Source of the DNA: Planktomarina sp.
Lineage (GTDB): Bacteria > Pseudomonadota > Alphaproteobacteria > Rhodobacterales > Rhodobacteraceae
DNA: 64,000 bases
NCBI GenBank assembly: GCA_020629775.1
Contig: JAHDCP010000001.1
Span: forward strand, 1-64,000
Direction of reading: 5' to 3'
Position numbers and translations under genes: made by a program. This document shows positions 39,794 through 48,741 of this stretch, one piece after another. Below the pieces are notes generated by a model. It saw nothing but the letters and a program-made list of their open reading frames with translations. It was not told where the DNA came from and did no database searches. Position 1 is the stretch's first letter. The number at the start of each line of letters is the position of its first letter.

Positions 39794-40119
39794 GGGCGCT
39801 GACCAGTGCATGTCTTTTGTCCGCCAGTGCCGCATCGGCGCAGGTGCCGGACTTGGTATGTACTGGGACGAACCCGATCTGGACCTTAGAGATTTTGGGC
39901 GACACAGCCCAATTTCGATTTGCAGACCGAACCATTGATTTCGATGTCATGGACAAAACCCATGGCCAGCCTGGGCCCTGGCCAATTGCACTTACCTTGG
40001 TGGCATCACGGGATACAGCAATTGTCTTGGTGCGTGGGCCCGCGCCGTTTTCCGTGGACATATTGACCCAACACCGTGAATTGCCCGTGCTGTTCAGCGG
40101 CACCTGTGACGCACGCTAG
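39784..40119 (+). CDS. Small exported protein (COG3650-like)
   Basis: The 111-residue protein has a signal peptide ([20 protein letters not shown]) and a mature part starting [17 protein letters not shown], which resembles the C-x-G-x-x-P-x-W-S/T-L-E-I opening of COG3650 periplasmic proteins. Cys26 and Cys108 could form a disulfide. Function is unknown. The ATG overlaps the guaA end by 10 bases, and the next gene starts directly after the stop, so it is translated in a chain with both. Confidence 0.7.
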   Translation: MGIRALTSACLLSASAASAQVPDLVCTGTNPIWTLEILGDTAQFRFADRTIDFDVMDKTHGQPGPWPIALTLVASRDTAIVLVRGPAPFSVDILTQHRELPVLFSGTCDAR

Positions 40120-40971
40120 ATGTCTACAAACTTGCGCGCAGCTTTGTGGATGATCGGTGCTATTTTCAGCTTCACATCCATGGCCATTGCCGGGCGATTT
40201 GCATCCTTGGACCATGACACATTTGAAATCATGTTCTTCCGGTCGATCCTTGGCATTCTCATTGTACTGGTGGTCGCCCACGTCGCAGGCACCTTGGGTC
40301 AAATCAACCGCGACAGAATTGGCCTGCATTTCGCACGTAACCTTGCGCATTTCACTGGACAAAACCTCTGGTTCTTTGCCCTGCCCTTAATCCCATTGGC
40401 ACAGCTTTTTGCCTTGGAATTCACAGGGCCGATTTGGGTGTTGTTGCTGGCCCCCCTTTTCTTGAATGAAAGGCTGACTGTTGAAAAACTCGCCTATGCC
40501 GCATTGGGGTTTGTTGGGATAATGATTGTGGCCCAGCCAGATTTTGGTGGGATTTCCATTGGGGTGCTGACCGGGGCAACTGCGGCCATTGCGTTTGCTT
40601 TGACCGCAATCTTCACACGCAAATTGACGGCGACAGCGTCCATCACCTGCATCTTGTTTTACCTGACCACGATGCAGGCTGTCTTTGGGGCGATCATGGT
40701 GTTTTATGACGGGCAGGTTACATGGCCAACGGCAAGTGGATTGCCCTGGCTGGCAGTGATTGGCGTTGCCGGGTTATTGGCGCATTTTTGTTTGACCCAA
40801 GCCCTTAAAATTGCCCCAGCCAGTGTTGTTATGCCATTGGACTTTGCGCGTCTGCCTTTGATCGCAATCATCGGCATGGTCTTTTACAATGAAACTTTGG
40901 ATGGCTGGGTCTTATTGGGGGCCGTTTTGATTTTCACGGCCAACTATTTGAACGTCACGCGGGCAAAATAA
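40120..40971 (+). CDS. EamA/DMT-superfamily permease
   Basis: The 283-residue membrane protein has ten hydrophobic segments in two EamA repeats (first near WMIGAIFSFTSMAIAGRFASLD, second near GATAAIAFALTAIFTRKL). Such carriers export or exchange metabolites; the substrate is unknown. The ATG follows the TAG of the exported-protein gene with no spacing. A second, distinct EamA gene lies 52 bases downstream; the two share little visible sequence, so recent duplication is unlikely. Confidence 0.88.
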   Translation: MSTNLRAALWMIGAIFSFTSMAIAGRFASLDHDTFEIMFFRSILGILIVLVVAHVAGTLGQINRDRIGLHFARNLAHFTGQNLWFFALPLIPLAQLFALEFTGPIWVLLLAPLFLNERLTVEKLAYAALGFVGIMIVAQPDFGGISIGVLTGATAAIAFALTAIFTRKLTATASITCILFYLTTMQAVFGAIMVFYDGQVTWPTASGLPWLAVIGVAGLLAHFCLTQALKIAPASVVMPLDFARLPLIAIIGMVFYNETLDGWVLLGAVLIFTANYLNVTRAK

Positions 40972-41023
40972 TCCGCAAGATTCGGATTGGCACGGGCAGG
41001 TTTTTCGGTCACCCCTTGTTTCC

Positions 41024-41932
41024 ATGAGTACACAAAAATCCATGGATGGCCGGGCTTGGGTCGAAATGTTGGTGTTGGCCTTGATCTGGGGCGGCAGCTT
41101 TCTGGCAACCCGTGTGGCGTTGGATGAAATCGGGCCATTAACCACGGTATTACACAGGGCGGGTTGGGCAGCCGTCATACTGTGGATTTGGGTCCTGATG
41201 CGCAGGTATCCGGTTCCGCGCACGGCGCGGTTTGTTTTGGCCTGCGCTGGCATGGGACTTTTGAACAACGTGATCCCATTTGGGTTGATGGCCTGGGGTC
41301 AGTTGCACATCGAAAGCGGGCTGACGGCCATTTTCAATGCGGCTACAGCCATCTTCGGTGTGGTGGCAGCGGCCATTGCATTCCAAGATGAACGATTGAC
41401 TTGGAACCGCGCTTTGGGGGTTCTGTTGGGCTTTTTTGGTGTGGCCACGGCCATTGGTTTGGCGTCTTTTGCTAGCTTTGATGTACGATCTTTGGCCCAA
41501 TTGGCCGTCATTGGCGGAACCATTTCTTACGCCATCGCGGGCGTCTGGGCGCGAAAAATGATGACAGGCGTGCGCCCTGAAGTGGCGGCCATGGGCATGT
41601 TGACCGCATCAACTTTAATGTTGCTTCCCATGGCTTGGGCGCTGGAAGGCCAACCCAGCTTAAACCTGCAAAACAACACTTGGGTGGCCCTGGCGTATGT
41701 ATCCATCGTGGCCACGGCCTTGGCGTATTTGTTGTATTACCGCGTGTTGGCGTCAGCTGGGTCCGGAAACTTGATGCTGGTGACATTGCTGGTGGCGCCT
41801 GTGGCGATTGTTCTGGGCACATTGGCACGCGACGAAACTTTGCCCCCCCAAGCCTATGCCGGATTTGCAATTTTGGCGTTGGGATTGGTGGTGCTGGACG
41901 GACGGGTTTTCAAGCGCTTCAAAAAAGCATAA
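41024..41932 (+). CDS. EamA/DMT-superfamily permease (YedA/RhaT-like layout)
   Basis: The 302-residue membrane protein has ten spans with the common DMT motif WVEMLVLALIWGGSFLATRVAL at the start and VSIVATALAYLLYYRVLASAG in the second repeat. The substrate is unknown; amino-acid or metabolite efflux is common for this type. It is 10 bases before the P-loop gene, so it may share a transcript with that gene and metA. Confidence 0.88.
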   Translation: MSTQKSMDGRAWVEMLVLALIWGGSFLATRVALDEIGPLTTVLHRAGWAAVILWIWVLMRRYPVPRTARFVLACAGMGLLNNVIPFGLMAWGQLHIESGLTAIFNAATAIFGVVAAAIAFQDERLTWNRALGVLLGFFGVATAIGLASFASFDVRSLAQLAVIGGTISYAIAGVWARKMMTGVRPEVAAMGMLTASTLMLLPMAWALEGQPSLNLQNNTWVALAYVSIVATALAYLLYYRVLASAGSGNLMLVTLLVAPVAIVLGTLARDETLPPQAYAGFAILALGLVVLDGRVFKRFKKA

Positions 41933-41942
41933 TCCCAAAGTC

Positions 41943-42812
41943 ATGATTTATACATCCGCCGATGAATGGCTCAAAAGCCCCCATAAACGTGCCTTGTTGT
42001 TCGCTATGTCGGGCTTGGGCAAAACCCACACGTCTGCCATGCTGCGCGAGGCAGGCAATTGGTTCCATTATTCCATCGATTACCGCATCGGCACGCGGTA
42101 CATGGGCGAATACATCGACGATAATTTCAAACGCCGCGCCATGCGCGATCCGTTCTTGGCCGATTTGTTGCGCAGCGATTCCTTGTCGATGGTGTCCAAC
42201 ATCACGTTCGAAAATCTCAAACCCTTGTCCACGTACTTGGGCAAACCAGGGGACGAAGCCCAAGGCGGCATCGACATTGATGAATACCGCCGGCGCCAAG
42301 CCCAGCATCACCGTGCCGAAGTTCAAGCTTTGTTGGACACCCCTTATTTCATTGACCGTGCCGTGGACTTGTATGGGTATGAACACTTCATCTGCGATAC
42401 GGGTGGATCAATCTGCGAAGTGGTGGATCCGAACGATCCAGATGACGAGGTTATGAAAACATTGGCCGCCAGCACGCTGATGATTTGGATTGAAGGATCC
42501 GATGCCCACACCGATGACTTGGTGGCCCGCTTTGACCGCGACCCAAAACCAATGTGTTATCAAGCCGCGTTTTTAGACCAAGCTTGGGCAGATTTCTTGG
42601 CCGAACAATCCGTGGCACCGGACCGCGTAAATCCCAACGATTTTATTCGCTGGGCCTATGCCCGTGCCCTGGCCAACCGCCAACCCATTTACCGCGACAT
42701 GGCGAAATGGGGCGTGTCCATCACCGCTGACGAGGCCACCAGCATCCGCACCCCCACAGACTTTGAAACTGTCGTTGCGTCAGCCCTTGATCGCCAGACA
42801 AGCCAGTCCTAA
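41943..42812 (+). CDS. P-loop ATPase of unknown function upstream of metA
   Basis: The 289-residue soluble protein has a Walker A motif [19 protein letters not shown] near its N terminus and a kinase-like region [29 protein letters not shown] may include the Walker B acid. No membrane or secretion signal is seen. I do not recognise a characterised family; it resembles small-molecule kinases or phosphotransferases in layout. It ends 26 bases before metA with a strong GGAGG site for metA in between, suggesting co-expression, perhaps with methionine metabolism. Confidence 0.7.
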   Translation: MIYTSADEWLKSPHKRALLFAMSGLGKTHTSAMLREAGNWFHYSIDYRIGTRYMGEYIDDNFKRRAMRDPFLADLLRSDSLSMVSNITFENLKPLSTYLGKPGDEAQGGIDIDEYRRRQAQHHRAEVQALLDTPYFIDRAVDLYGYEHFICDTGGSICEVVDPNDPDDEVMKTLAASTLMIWIEGSDAHTDDLVARFDRDPKPMCYQAAFLDQAWADFLAEQSVAPDRVNPNDFIRWAYARALANRQPIYRDMAKWGVSITADEATSIRTPTDFETVVASALDRQTSQS

Positions 42813-42838
42813 CTTCCAAAGCCCCGGAGGTTTTAAAC

Positions 42839-43756
42839 ATGCCTATCACCATTCCATCCGCCCTGCCCGCACACAAAGTGCTGACGGACGAAGGTGTTAT
42901 GGTCATGGATCCGTCCGACGCCACGCGCCAAGATATCCGCCCCTTGCGTATCGGGTTGCTGAACTTGATGCCCAAAAAGATCGCCACGGAAAATCAATTC
43001 GCGCGTTTGATCGGGGCCACGCCCTTGCAAATCGATTTGTCGCTGATCCGCATGTCGGAACACCGCACGCGCAACACCGCGGCCGAACACATGGCAGAGT
43101 TTTACCGCCCGTTCCAAGAGGTCAAAGATCAGTTTTTTGACGGGTTGATTATCACCGGCGCGCCCATCGAACACTTGGACTTCCAGGATGTGACTTACTG
43201 GGACGAATTGGTTGAAGTGATGAACTGGACCCAAACCCACGTGCATTCCACTTTTGGCGTGTGCTGGGGCGGCATGGCGATGATCAACCATTTCCATGGC
43301 GTTCAAAAACACATCCTGGACGCCAAGTCTTTTGGCCTGTTCCGACAACGTAACATGGATCCATCGTCGCCCTACCTTCGCGGATTTTCTGACGAATGTT
43401 ACATTCCCGTCAGCCGCTGGACCGAAATGCGCCAGAATGAAATCGACGGTGCCCCGGATCTGCAAACATTGCTGGGCTCAGATGAAACAGGCCCCTGTTT
43501 GGTGGAAGATGCTGCGCATCGCGCGCTCTATATCTTTAATCATTTCGAATATGACACCGATACGTTGAAGGGCGAATACGACCGCGACATCGCCGCAGGC
43601 GTGCCCATCCATGTTCCTGATCATTATTACCCAAACAATGATCCAACCCAACAGCCCAGCAACCGCTGGCGGTCCCACGCCCATCTTTTGTATGGCAATT
43701 GGATCAACCAAATATACCAAACCGTCCCGTTTGATTGGGGGAAATCTCGTGTTTAA
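42839..43756 (+). CDS. metA: Homoserine O-acetyltransferase, MetA type
   Basis: The 305-residue enzyme begins [15 protein letters not shown] and has the catalytic Cys142 in [10 protein letters not shown], His in [10 protein letters not shown] and Glu nearby. Position 111 is Glu ([10 protein letters not shown]). In this family Glu111 marks acetyl-CoA users and Gly111 succinyl-CoA users, so it is predicted to make O-acetylhomoserine for methionine synthesis despite its MetA fold. GGAGG lies nine bases before the ATG. No SAM riboswitch is seen in the short gap. The end overlaps the next gene by eight bases. Confidence 0.95.
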   Translation: MPITIPSALPAHKVLTDEGVMVMDPSDATRQDIRPLRIGLLNLMPKKIATENQFARLIGATPLQIDLSLIRMSEHRTRNTAAEHMAEFYRPFQEVKDQFFDGLIITGAPIEHLDFQDVTYWDELVEVMNWTQTHVHSTFGVCWGGMAMINHFHGVQKHILDAKSFGLFRQRNMDPSSPYLRGFSDECYIPVSRWTEMRQNEIDGAPDLQTLLGSDETGPCLVEDAAHRALYIFNHFEYDTDTLKGEYDRDIAAGVPIHVPDHYYPNNDPTQQPSNRWRSHAHLLYGNWINQIYQTVPFDWGKSRV

Positions 43757-44714
43757 AGCCGTTTTTGTTATCCTGCTGGTGATTGTGCTGATTTTCGTGG
43801 CCATGACACAATGGTTTGCAGGGGTACGAGAACGGGATGTGAAACGCGACTTTCCCCCCTTGGGACAAATGGTGGATGTAGACGGTGTCAAAATCCACAC
43901 GGTTGTAATGGGGCAAGGCCCCGATGTGGTTTTAATTCACGGGGCCAGCGGCAGTCTGCGTGAATTCACCTTTGATTTCGCCAAGCGCCTTGCCACAACC
44001 CATCGGGTATTTATCGTCGATCGGCCGGGGCTGGGTCTAAGTGATTTGGCCGGTGAAGATTACGGGCGCGTTTGGTCTACAAAATCTGCATCTATAACTT
44101 TGCAAGCTGACTTGATCCGTAAAGCCACAGCCCAGCTGGGCGCCACTAAACCGATTGTTGTGGGTCATTCTTACGGCGGTGCTGTTGCTTTGGCATGGGG
44201 CACAACTTCGCCAGAAACCCTTTCTGGGCTGGTCACGTTGGGCGGCGTTTCGAACCCTTGGGAAACGTCTTTGGGGGCCTATTACGTGGTGAACGGATCA
44301 AAAATTGGTGGCGCAATTGTCCCTGCAATTTTGGCGGCTTACGTTTCTGAAACAAAAGTAGAAAACACCATAGCCAGCATTTTTGAACCGCAAAAAGCAC
44401 CAGAAGGTTACGCAGATTACGTAGGGGCGGAATTGGTCCTGCAACGAAGTGCAATTCGGTCAAATGCAAGACAAGTCAGTAACTTACTGGAAGAAGTCAA
44501 AGCAATGGTACCGAATTATGGTAAAATTTCAGTCCCCACCGTGATTTTCCACGGGGATAAAGACACCATTGTGCCACTGGAAATCCATTCCGCGAAATTG
44601 GTTAATCAGGTTCCTGATGCTGAATTGGTGGTGCTGCCCGGTGTTGGCCATATGCCCCATCACACCAACACAGAAGACGTGCTGGCTGCGATCAAACGTA
44701 TCTCTGGATTGTGA
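43749..44714 (+). CDS. Membrane-anchored alpha/beta hydrolase
   Basis: The 321-residue protein begins at a GTG with an N-terminal membrane anchor ([16 protein letters not shown]) followed by an alpha/beta-hydrolase fold. The nucleophile is the serine in [12 protein letters not shown], the oxyanion region LIHGASGS, and the acid and His likely in [12 protein letters not shown] and GVGHMPHH. The substrate is unknown. The GTG lies eight bases inside metA, behind a TTGGGGG site; the longer reading from 43611 lies within metA. Confidence 0.88.
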   Translation: MFKAVFVILLVIVLIFVAMTQWFAGVRERDVKRDFPPLGQMVDVDGVKIHTVVMGQGPDVVLIHGASGSLREFTFDFAKRLATTHRVFIVDRPGLGLSDLAGEDYGRVWSTKSASITLQADLIRKATAQLGATKPIVVGHSYGGAVALAWGTTSPETLSGLVTLGGVSNPWETSLGAYYVVNGSKIGGAIVPAILAAYVSETKVENTIASIFEPQKAPEGYADYVGAELVLQRSAIRSNARQVSNLLEEVKAMVPNYGKISVPTVIFHGDKDTIVPLEIHSAKLVNQVPDAELVVLPGVGHMPHHTNTEDVLAAIKRISGL

Positions 44715-44769
44715 AACGCGTTAACATCCCCCATATAAACCCCAAGGGACAGCGCGAAGGGGTATTCAC

Positions 44770-45639
44770 ATGGCCAAACCATTTGACGGTGCGATCAGCA
44801 CATTTTTCGAAAACAACGCCCCAGAAGACATCCGCGCGGCCATTGCCAACAGCGATGGCAAAAACCCGATAGATCCAGATTACCCATATGCAAAACGTCT
44901 GAAGCGCGCTGACTACGAAACTGCCTTGGCGGCGCTTCAAATTGAATTGGTCAAGTTCCAATCTTGGGTGAAGAACACCGGTCAACGCATTGTAATCGTT
45001 TTCGAAGGTCGTGACGCGGCGGGCAAAGGCGGCACCATCAAGCGGTTCCGTGAAAACCTAAATCCACGAAACGCACGGGTGGTGGCCCTGTCCAAACCCA
45101 CCGACCGCGAAGCTGGTGAATTGTACTTTCAAAGGTATATTAAACACCTACCCACTGCAGGCGAAATCGTGTTTTTTGATCGGTCCTGGTACAACCGCGG
45201 CGTTGTGGAACACGTGTTTGAATTTTGCACCCCAGATCAACGCGAACAGTGGTTCAAACAGGTCCCTGCTTTTGAAGACATGCTGGTGAACGATGGGATC
45301 AGCTTGACCAAATTGTGGTTAAACGTTGGGCGCGCCAGCCAGTTGCAACGCTTTTTGGCCCGCGAAAGTGATCCATTGAAGCAGTGGAAACTGTCTTGGA
45401 TTGACGTCGAAGGGCTAAACCGTTGGGATGCATACACCGCAGCAATCGGCGAAACGTTGGACAAAACCCATACCGACACCGCCCCCTGGACCGTTGTGCG
45501 CACCGATGACAAGCGCCGTGCGCGCATAAATGCCATTCGTCATGTTTTGACGCAGTATTCCTACGATGGTCGCGACAACGCGGCATTGGGGGCCGTTGAT
45601 CCAAAAATCGCGGGTAGTCCGGAAATTTGGCATGCCTAA
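44770..45639 (+). CDS. ppk2: Polyphosphate kinase 2 (class I)
   Basis: The 289-residue kinase has the PPK2 Walker A FEGRDAAGKGG, the Walker B region EIVFFDRSWYNRGVVE and the lid LSKPTDREAGELYFQRY. It uses polyphosphate to phosphorylate ADP or GDP. A single catalytic domain of this length and the N-terminal region fit class I. It overlaps the tetR gene by eight bases. Confidence 0.93.
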   Translation: MAKPFDGAISTFFENNAPEDIRAAIANSDGKNPIDPDYPYAKRLKRADYETALAALQIELVKFQSWVKNTGQRIVIVFEGRDAAGKGGTIKRFRENLNPRNARVVALSKPTDREAGELYFQRYIKHLPTAGEIVFFDRSWYNRGVVEHVFEFCTPDQREQWFKQVPAFEDMLVNDGISLTKLWLNVGRASQLQRFLARESDPLKQWKLSWIDVEGLNRWDAYTAAIGETLDKTHTDTAPWTVVRTDDKRRARINAIRHVLTQYSYDGRDNAALGAVDPKIAGSPEIWHA

Positions 45640-46246
45640 GGCCGGGTATCATCACGGAAACCTGAAACAAGCTTTGGTGGACGCCGCCCTTTTGCTGGTC
45701 AACGAAAAGGGCCCGACCGGTTTTACCTTGTCTGAGGCCGCCAAGCGCGCTGGCGTCACCCCAGCGGCCGTGTATCGCCATTTTGACGGCCGCGAAGATT
45801 TGATTGCTGAATGCGCGTTGCAAGGGTTTCGGATATTTGGCGACCTCATGGAACAAGCGTTTGATAAAGGCGACACCCCGCTGGCCGCCTTTGAAGAAAC
45901 CGGACGCGCCTATATTGCTTTTGCGCGCAAATACCCTGGCCACTATGTCGCGATGTTCGAAAGCGGAATTTCTTTGAACCGCAATCCCGCATTGTATGAC
46001 GCATCGCAACGGGCAACAGGTGTTCTGGAAAAGGCATCGGCGCAGCTGTGTCTAAACCTGCCCGAAGATCGCCGCCCACCGCCGCAAATGTTTGCCAATC
46101 ATATCTGGGCCCTCAGCCACGGGGTCGTGGAATTGTTCACGCGCGGCGACAAATCCACCAACTGCCCCATCGCGCCCGAAGATCTGCTGGAAAGCGGTAT
46201 CGGCATTTACTTACGTGGCTTGGGGATCATTGACGCGGACCGCTGA
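45632..46246 (+). CDS. TetR/AcrR regulator with WHG-type C-terminal domain
   Basis: The 204-residue regulator has the TetR helix-turn-helix (QALVDAALLLVNEKGPTGFTLSEAAKRAGVTPAAVYRHFDGREDLIAE) and a C-terminal domain with HIWALSHGVVELF, the WHG signature. The ligand and target are unknown; the eight-base overlap with ppk2 suggests autogenous control of the pair. The ATG at 45632 is chosen because the helix-turn-helix begins about 10 residues after it. Confidence 0.88.
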   Translation: MPKAGYHHGNLKQALVDAALLLVNEKGPTGFTLSEAAKRAGVTPAAVYRHFDGREDLIAECALQGFRIFGDLMEQAFDKGDTPLAAFEETGRAYIAFARKYPGHYVAMFESGISLNRNPALYDASQRATGVLEKASAQLCLNLPEDRRPPPQMFANHIWALSHGVVELFTRGDKSTNCPIAPEDLLESGIGIYLRGLGIIDADR

Positions 46247-46259
46247 CGCGGACGCCATG

Positions 46260-46308
46260 TTTGGTTTGGGGCGCCGCCCCCTTTGGTTTGACGATGCCAA
46301 ACCAAATT
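46260..46308. repeat. GC-rich nested hairpin after tetR
   Basis: GGGGCG and CGCCCC arms are nested between TTTGGTTTGG and CCAAACCAAA, starting 14 bases after the tetR stop. It may act as a bidirectional transcript end, but no T run follows directly. Similar GGGGCGCCGCCCC cores are common in intergenic DNA of Rhodobacteraceae as far as I recall. Confidence 0.5.
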
Positions 46309-46313
46309 CCCCC

Positions 46314-46499
46314 GGGATATTTTCACAACAATGATGACGCAAAGATGGATCAGCTGGTCCCGCCACTGACCCACAACCCGACAGTCAAGGGACCGGGTCA
46401 TCACCGTTGGCGGCCATCGGCGTCCCCGCCTGTACCGCAAATCCAAAATCGCTTTTAAAAGTTAAAGTGCGGTTACCATCATTGTTGGAAAAATATCCC
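46314..46499. repeat. REP-like inverted repeat element
   Basis: Two 21-base copies face each other at 46314-46334 and 46479-46499: both start GGGATATTTT on their own strand and end AACAATGA, with two mismatches between. The 144 bases in between hold no ORF. Such GGGATATTT-type ends are found as dispersed repeats in intergenic DNA of Rhodobacterales as far as I recall, so this is probably a repeat family member, a small non-autonomous mobile element, or a transcript-end element. Confidence 0.6.
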
Positions 46500-46533
46500 C
46501 GCCGGAGGCATCAGGGGCCGCAGGCCCCAAAAC

Positions 46534-46560
46534 AAAAAAGCCCGCAGCGACAAGCTGCGG
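46534..46560 (-). terminator. Rho-independent terminator of rplM-rpsI
   Basis: The arms CCGCAGC and GCTGCGG with a five-base loop are followed on the minus strand by six T, 28 bases after the rpsI stop. Confidence 0.9.
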
Positions 46561-46587
46561 ACCTTTTGATCACATATATTGTGCGAA

Positions 46588-47085
46588 TTAACGCTTGGAG
46601 AACTGGAACGAACGACGCGCTTTGCGCTTACCGTATTTCTTCCGTTCAACAACACGGCTGTCGCGTGTCAGGAAGCCAGCGGCTTTCAGTGCACCACGCA
46701 GCGATGGATCATACAGTTGCAAAGCTTTTGAAATACCGTGCTTCACGGCACCCGCTTGGCCTGTCAGACCACCACCTTTAACAGTGGCAACCACGTCGAA
46801 TTGTCCTTCGACACCAGCAACTTGCATGGGTTGGCGCAGGATCAACTGCAAAACAGGACGTGCAAAATATGTGTCTTGGTCTTTGCCGTTGACTGTAACT
46901 TTACCGGAACCGGGTTTGATCCAAACACGGGCAACCGCGTCTTTACGTTTACCAGTGGCATAAGACCGGCCCAGGTCGTCCCGTACGGGTTCACGTGGTG
47001 CTGCCAGTTCTTCCATGGCCATTTCAGAAACGGTGCCTTCAGCCACAGCGGCCAAATCTTCCAATGAGTTCACTTGATCTGTCAT
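46588..47085 (-). CDS. rpsI: Small ribosomal subunit protein S9 (uS9)
   Basis: The 165-residue protein is longer than the usual 130: the first 35 to 40 residues ([20 protein letters not shown] onward, acidic) precede the core [28 protein letters not shown]. The C terminus is [15 protein letters not shown], the tail that reaches the P-site tRNA. The extension is typical of Rhodobacterales. It follows rplM by five bases in the standard order. Confidence 0.98.
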   Translation of the reverse strand: MTDQVNSLEDLAAVAEGTVSEMAMEELAAPREPVRDDLGRSYATGKRKDAVARVWIKPGSGKVTVNGKDQDTYFARPVLQLILRQPMQVAGVEGQFDVVATVKGGGLTGQAGAVKHGISKALQLYDPSLRGALKAAGFLTRDSRVVERKKYGKRKARRSFQFSKR

Positions 47086-47090
47086 TGTTC

Positions 47091-47549
47091 TCAGGCCCTC
47101 GTGTTTTTCTTGTTCATGGATGCAACATCCAGAACGGTGGGCGCTTGTGCTTCATGGGGGTGTTCGGCCCCAGCATAGACACGCAGGTTTGTCATTTGAA
47201 CGCGGCTCAGGCGGTTGCCTGGCAGCATACGTTTGACCGCTTGGGTCACAACGCGTTCAGGATACTTGCCTTCCAGGATTTGACCCGTGGTGCGCGATTT
47301 GATCCCGCCTGGATATCCTGTGTGCCAGTAATTTTCTTTGTTGCGCTTGTTGCCTGTCAGCTGAATTTTATCAGCGTTGATGACAATCACGTTGTCGCCC
47401 ATATCCATGTGCGGCGTGAAGGACGCTTTGTGCTTGCCGCGCAAACGCATGGCAATAATCGACGCCAAACGGCCCAGAACAACGCCTTCAGCGTCGATCA
47501 GGATCCATTTCTTGTCGATATCTGCCGGTGTCGCAGAGAAGGTTTTCAT
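47091..47549 (-). CDS. rplM: Large ribosomal subunit protein L13 (uL13)
   Basis: The 152-residue protein has the L13 motifs [33 protein letters not shown] and the [14 protein letters not shown] tail. The ATG at 47549 gives the normal length; a reading from 47615 would cross the promoter at 47581-47608. It is first in the two-gene rplM-rpsI operon. Confidence 0.98.
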   Translation of the reverse strand: MKTFSATPADIDKKWILIDAEGVVLGRLASIIAMRLRGKHKASFTPHMDMGDNVIVINADKIQLTGNKRNKENYWHTGYPGGIKSRTTGQILEGKYPERVVTQAVKRMLPGNRLSRVQMTNLRVYAGAEHPHEAQAPTVLDVASMNKKNTRA

Positions 47550-47580
47550 GTTTATACCCATCGAGATTGGTGATGGACGC

Positions 47581-47608
47581 GTTATAAACACGCGCCATTT
47601 CGCGTCAA
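47581..47608 (-). promoter_or_regulatory. Sigma-70-type promoter of rplM-rpsI
   Basis: On the minus strand a -35 box TTGACG (47608-47603) and a -10 box TATAAC (47586-47581) lie 16 bases apart, 32 bases before the rplM ATG. This near-consensus pair explains transcription of the ribosomal protein operon. Confidence 0.75.
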
Positions 47609-47702
47609 CGGGCAATTTCTTAAATTAAACGTTTAAAAACAATGGGATATAAATTAGGTATCATAATACCCCCACAAAATCCCAGCGGAAACCATCACGA
47701 TA

Positions 47703-48266
47703 CTACCGCAATTCCCCGAACAGGTTGAAATTCACAAGATCACCTTCGGCGCTTATAAAGAAGCGGTCGAAATCCGTCCAAATCCAGCACTGTGAACTTG
47801 GCCCAGCAAAGGTAAAATCCACCGATGCGCCAGCTGCGTTGACAAACACACCGCTAGCAGCGGCGATCCCAGTGAGTGTTACTTCGGTATATGCCGTCAT
47901 TGTGGGGGTGCCGGACATCACATCCAAATCAACTTGGAAAACTTCCACCTCAGGGCCCAATGGAATTTCCATCTTCCCTGCGGGAGCGTGGGATGTGATG
48001 GTCAAATGGTCATCCGTTGCGGCAATCGTCAAAGAATAAGTACTTTGTGGATCAATAAGCCCTTTGGCGGTTACCTCCAAAGGGGCAGCCGTTTCAAACA
48101 AGATGCCAGTGGTCTTCGTTTGCCAGCGCGACAGTGCATTGCGCTGATAAGGGGCCAAAAGTTGCGTGCCCCGAGTGTGCACGCCTTTGTCGTGGCAACA
48201 TGCACAGGCCGATGCCAGGTCCGCAGACAAAAGAACGACCAAGAAAGCAAAAATCCGCAACACCAT
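47703..48266 (-). CDS. Exported protein of unknown function with a CxCC start
   Basis: The 187-residue protein has a signal peptide (MVLRIFAFLVVLLSADLASA) and a mature N terminus CACCHDKG, with Cys21, Cys23, Cys24 and His25 clustered. The rest looks like a beta-rich domain (LTIAATDDHLTITS, FTFAGPSSQCWIWTDFDRFF). The cysteine cluster could bind a metal. I do not recognise a family. It starts four bases after the thioesterase stop, so they share a transcript. Confidence 0.65.
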   Translation of the reverse strand: MVLRIFAFLVVLLSADLASACACCHDKGVHTRGTQLLAPYQRNALSRWQTKTTGILFETAAPLEVTAKGLIDPQSTYSLTIAATDDHLTITSHAPAGKMEIPLGPEVEVFQVDLDVMSGTPTMTAYTEVTLTGIAAASGVFVNAAGASVDFTFAGPSSQCWIWTDFDRFFISAEGDLVNFNLFGELR

Positions 48267-48270
48267 GGGC

Positions 48271-48693
48271 TTAGCCTTTTGGCGGAATGGAATAAGTGAG
48301 TTGCGCGGCTGCCAGAACGCGTGGGTCGCCTTCAGACTTTATTTTCACAGAAACCACCGCCAAGGCCCTGCCCAGTTTCAACAATTCACCATGGGCCACA
48401 ATCCGTTTGTCCGCCGCGGGCTTGCGCATGAAATCAATGGAACAATTGGTGGTGACGGCCAGGGCCTTGGGGCCGATTTGCGCCAAGATCAAAAGATACG
48501 CGGCAACATCGGCCAAACCAAACATGGATGGCCCGGACACGGTGTTTCCCGGGCGCAAATGGCGTTCGCTGACATTCAATGCAATTTCACACGTCTGTTC
48601 ATCCACAGCCATCACGTCAAAGTCTTCATGGACCTGCGGGAACACCTCCACCAGGAACTGCGTCAATTGATCCGGGTTCATCTGCACTGCCAT
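48271..48693 (-). CDS. PaaI-like hotdog thioesterase
   Basis: The 140-residue protein has the hotdog motif RPGNTVSGPSMFGLADVAAYLLI, with Asp in the helix as the likely catalytic acid, and TTNCSIDFMRKPAADKRIVA. It should hydrolyse an acyl-CoA thioester; the substrate is unknown. The ATG at 48693 is used; a reading from 48867 would lie antisense within trmFO and is rejected. Confidence 0.85.
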   Translation of the reverse strand: MAVQMNPDQLTQFLVEVFPQVHEDFDVMAVDEQTCEIALNVSERHLRPGNTVSGPSMFGLADVAAYLLILAQIGPKALAVTTNCSIDFMRKPAADKRIVAHGELLKLGRALAVVSVKIKSEGDPRVLAAAQLTYSIPPKG

Positions 48694-48741
48694 GGGCCAC
48701 CTGTCCTTTTCTTTCCTGTATCCCTGCCCTAGACCACCGCC

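Noticed and set aside
38795-39835. 346-residue ORF antisense to guaA
   Set aside because: Shadow frame; no motif, and guaA is well supported across the whole stretch.
40120-41932. Recent duplication of the two EamA permeases
   Set aside because: The proteins share only family-level features; no near-identical stretches are visible.
42813-42838. SAM-II riboswitch before metA
   Set aside because: The gap is 26 bases, too short for the aptamer, and contains mainly the ribosome site.
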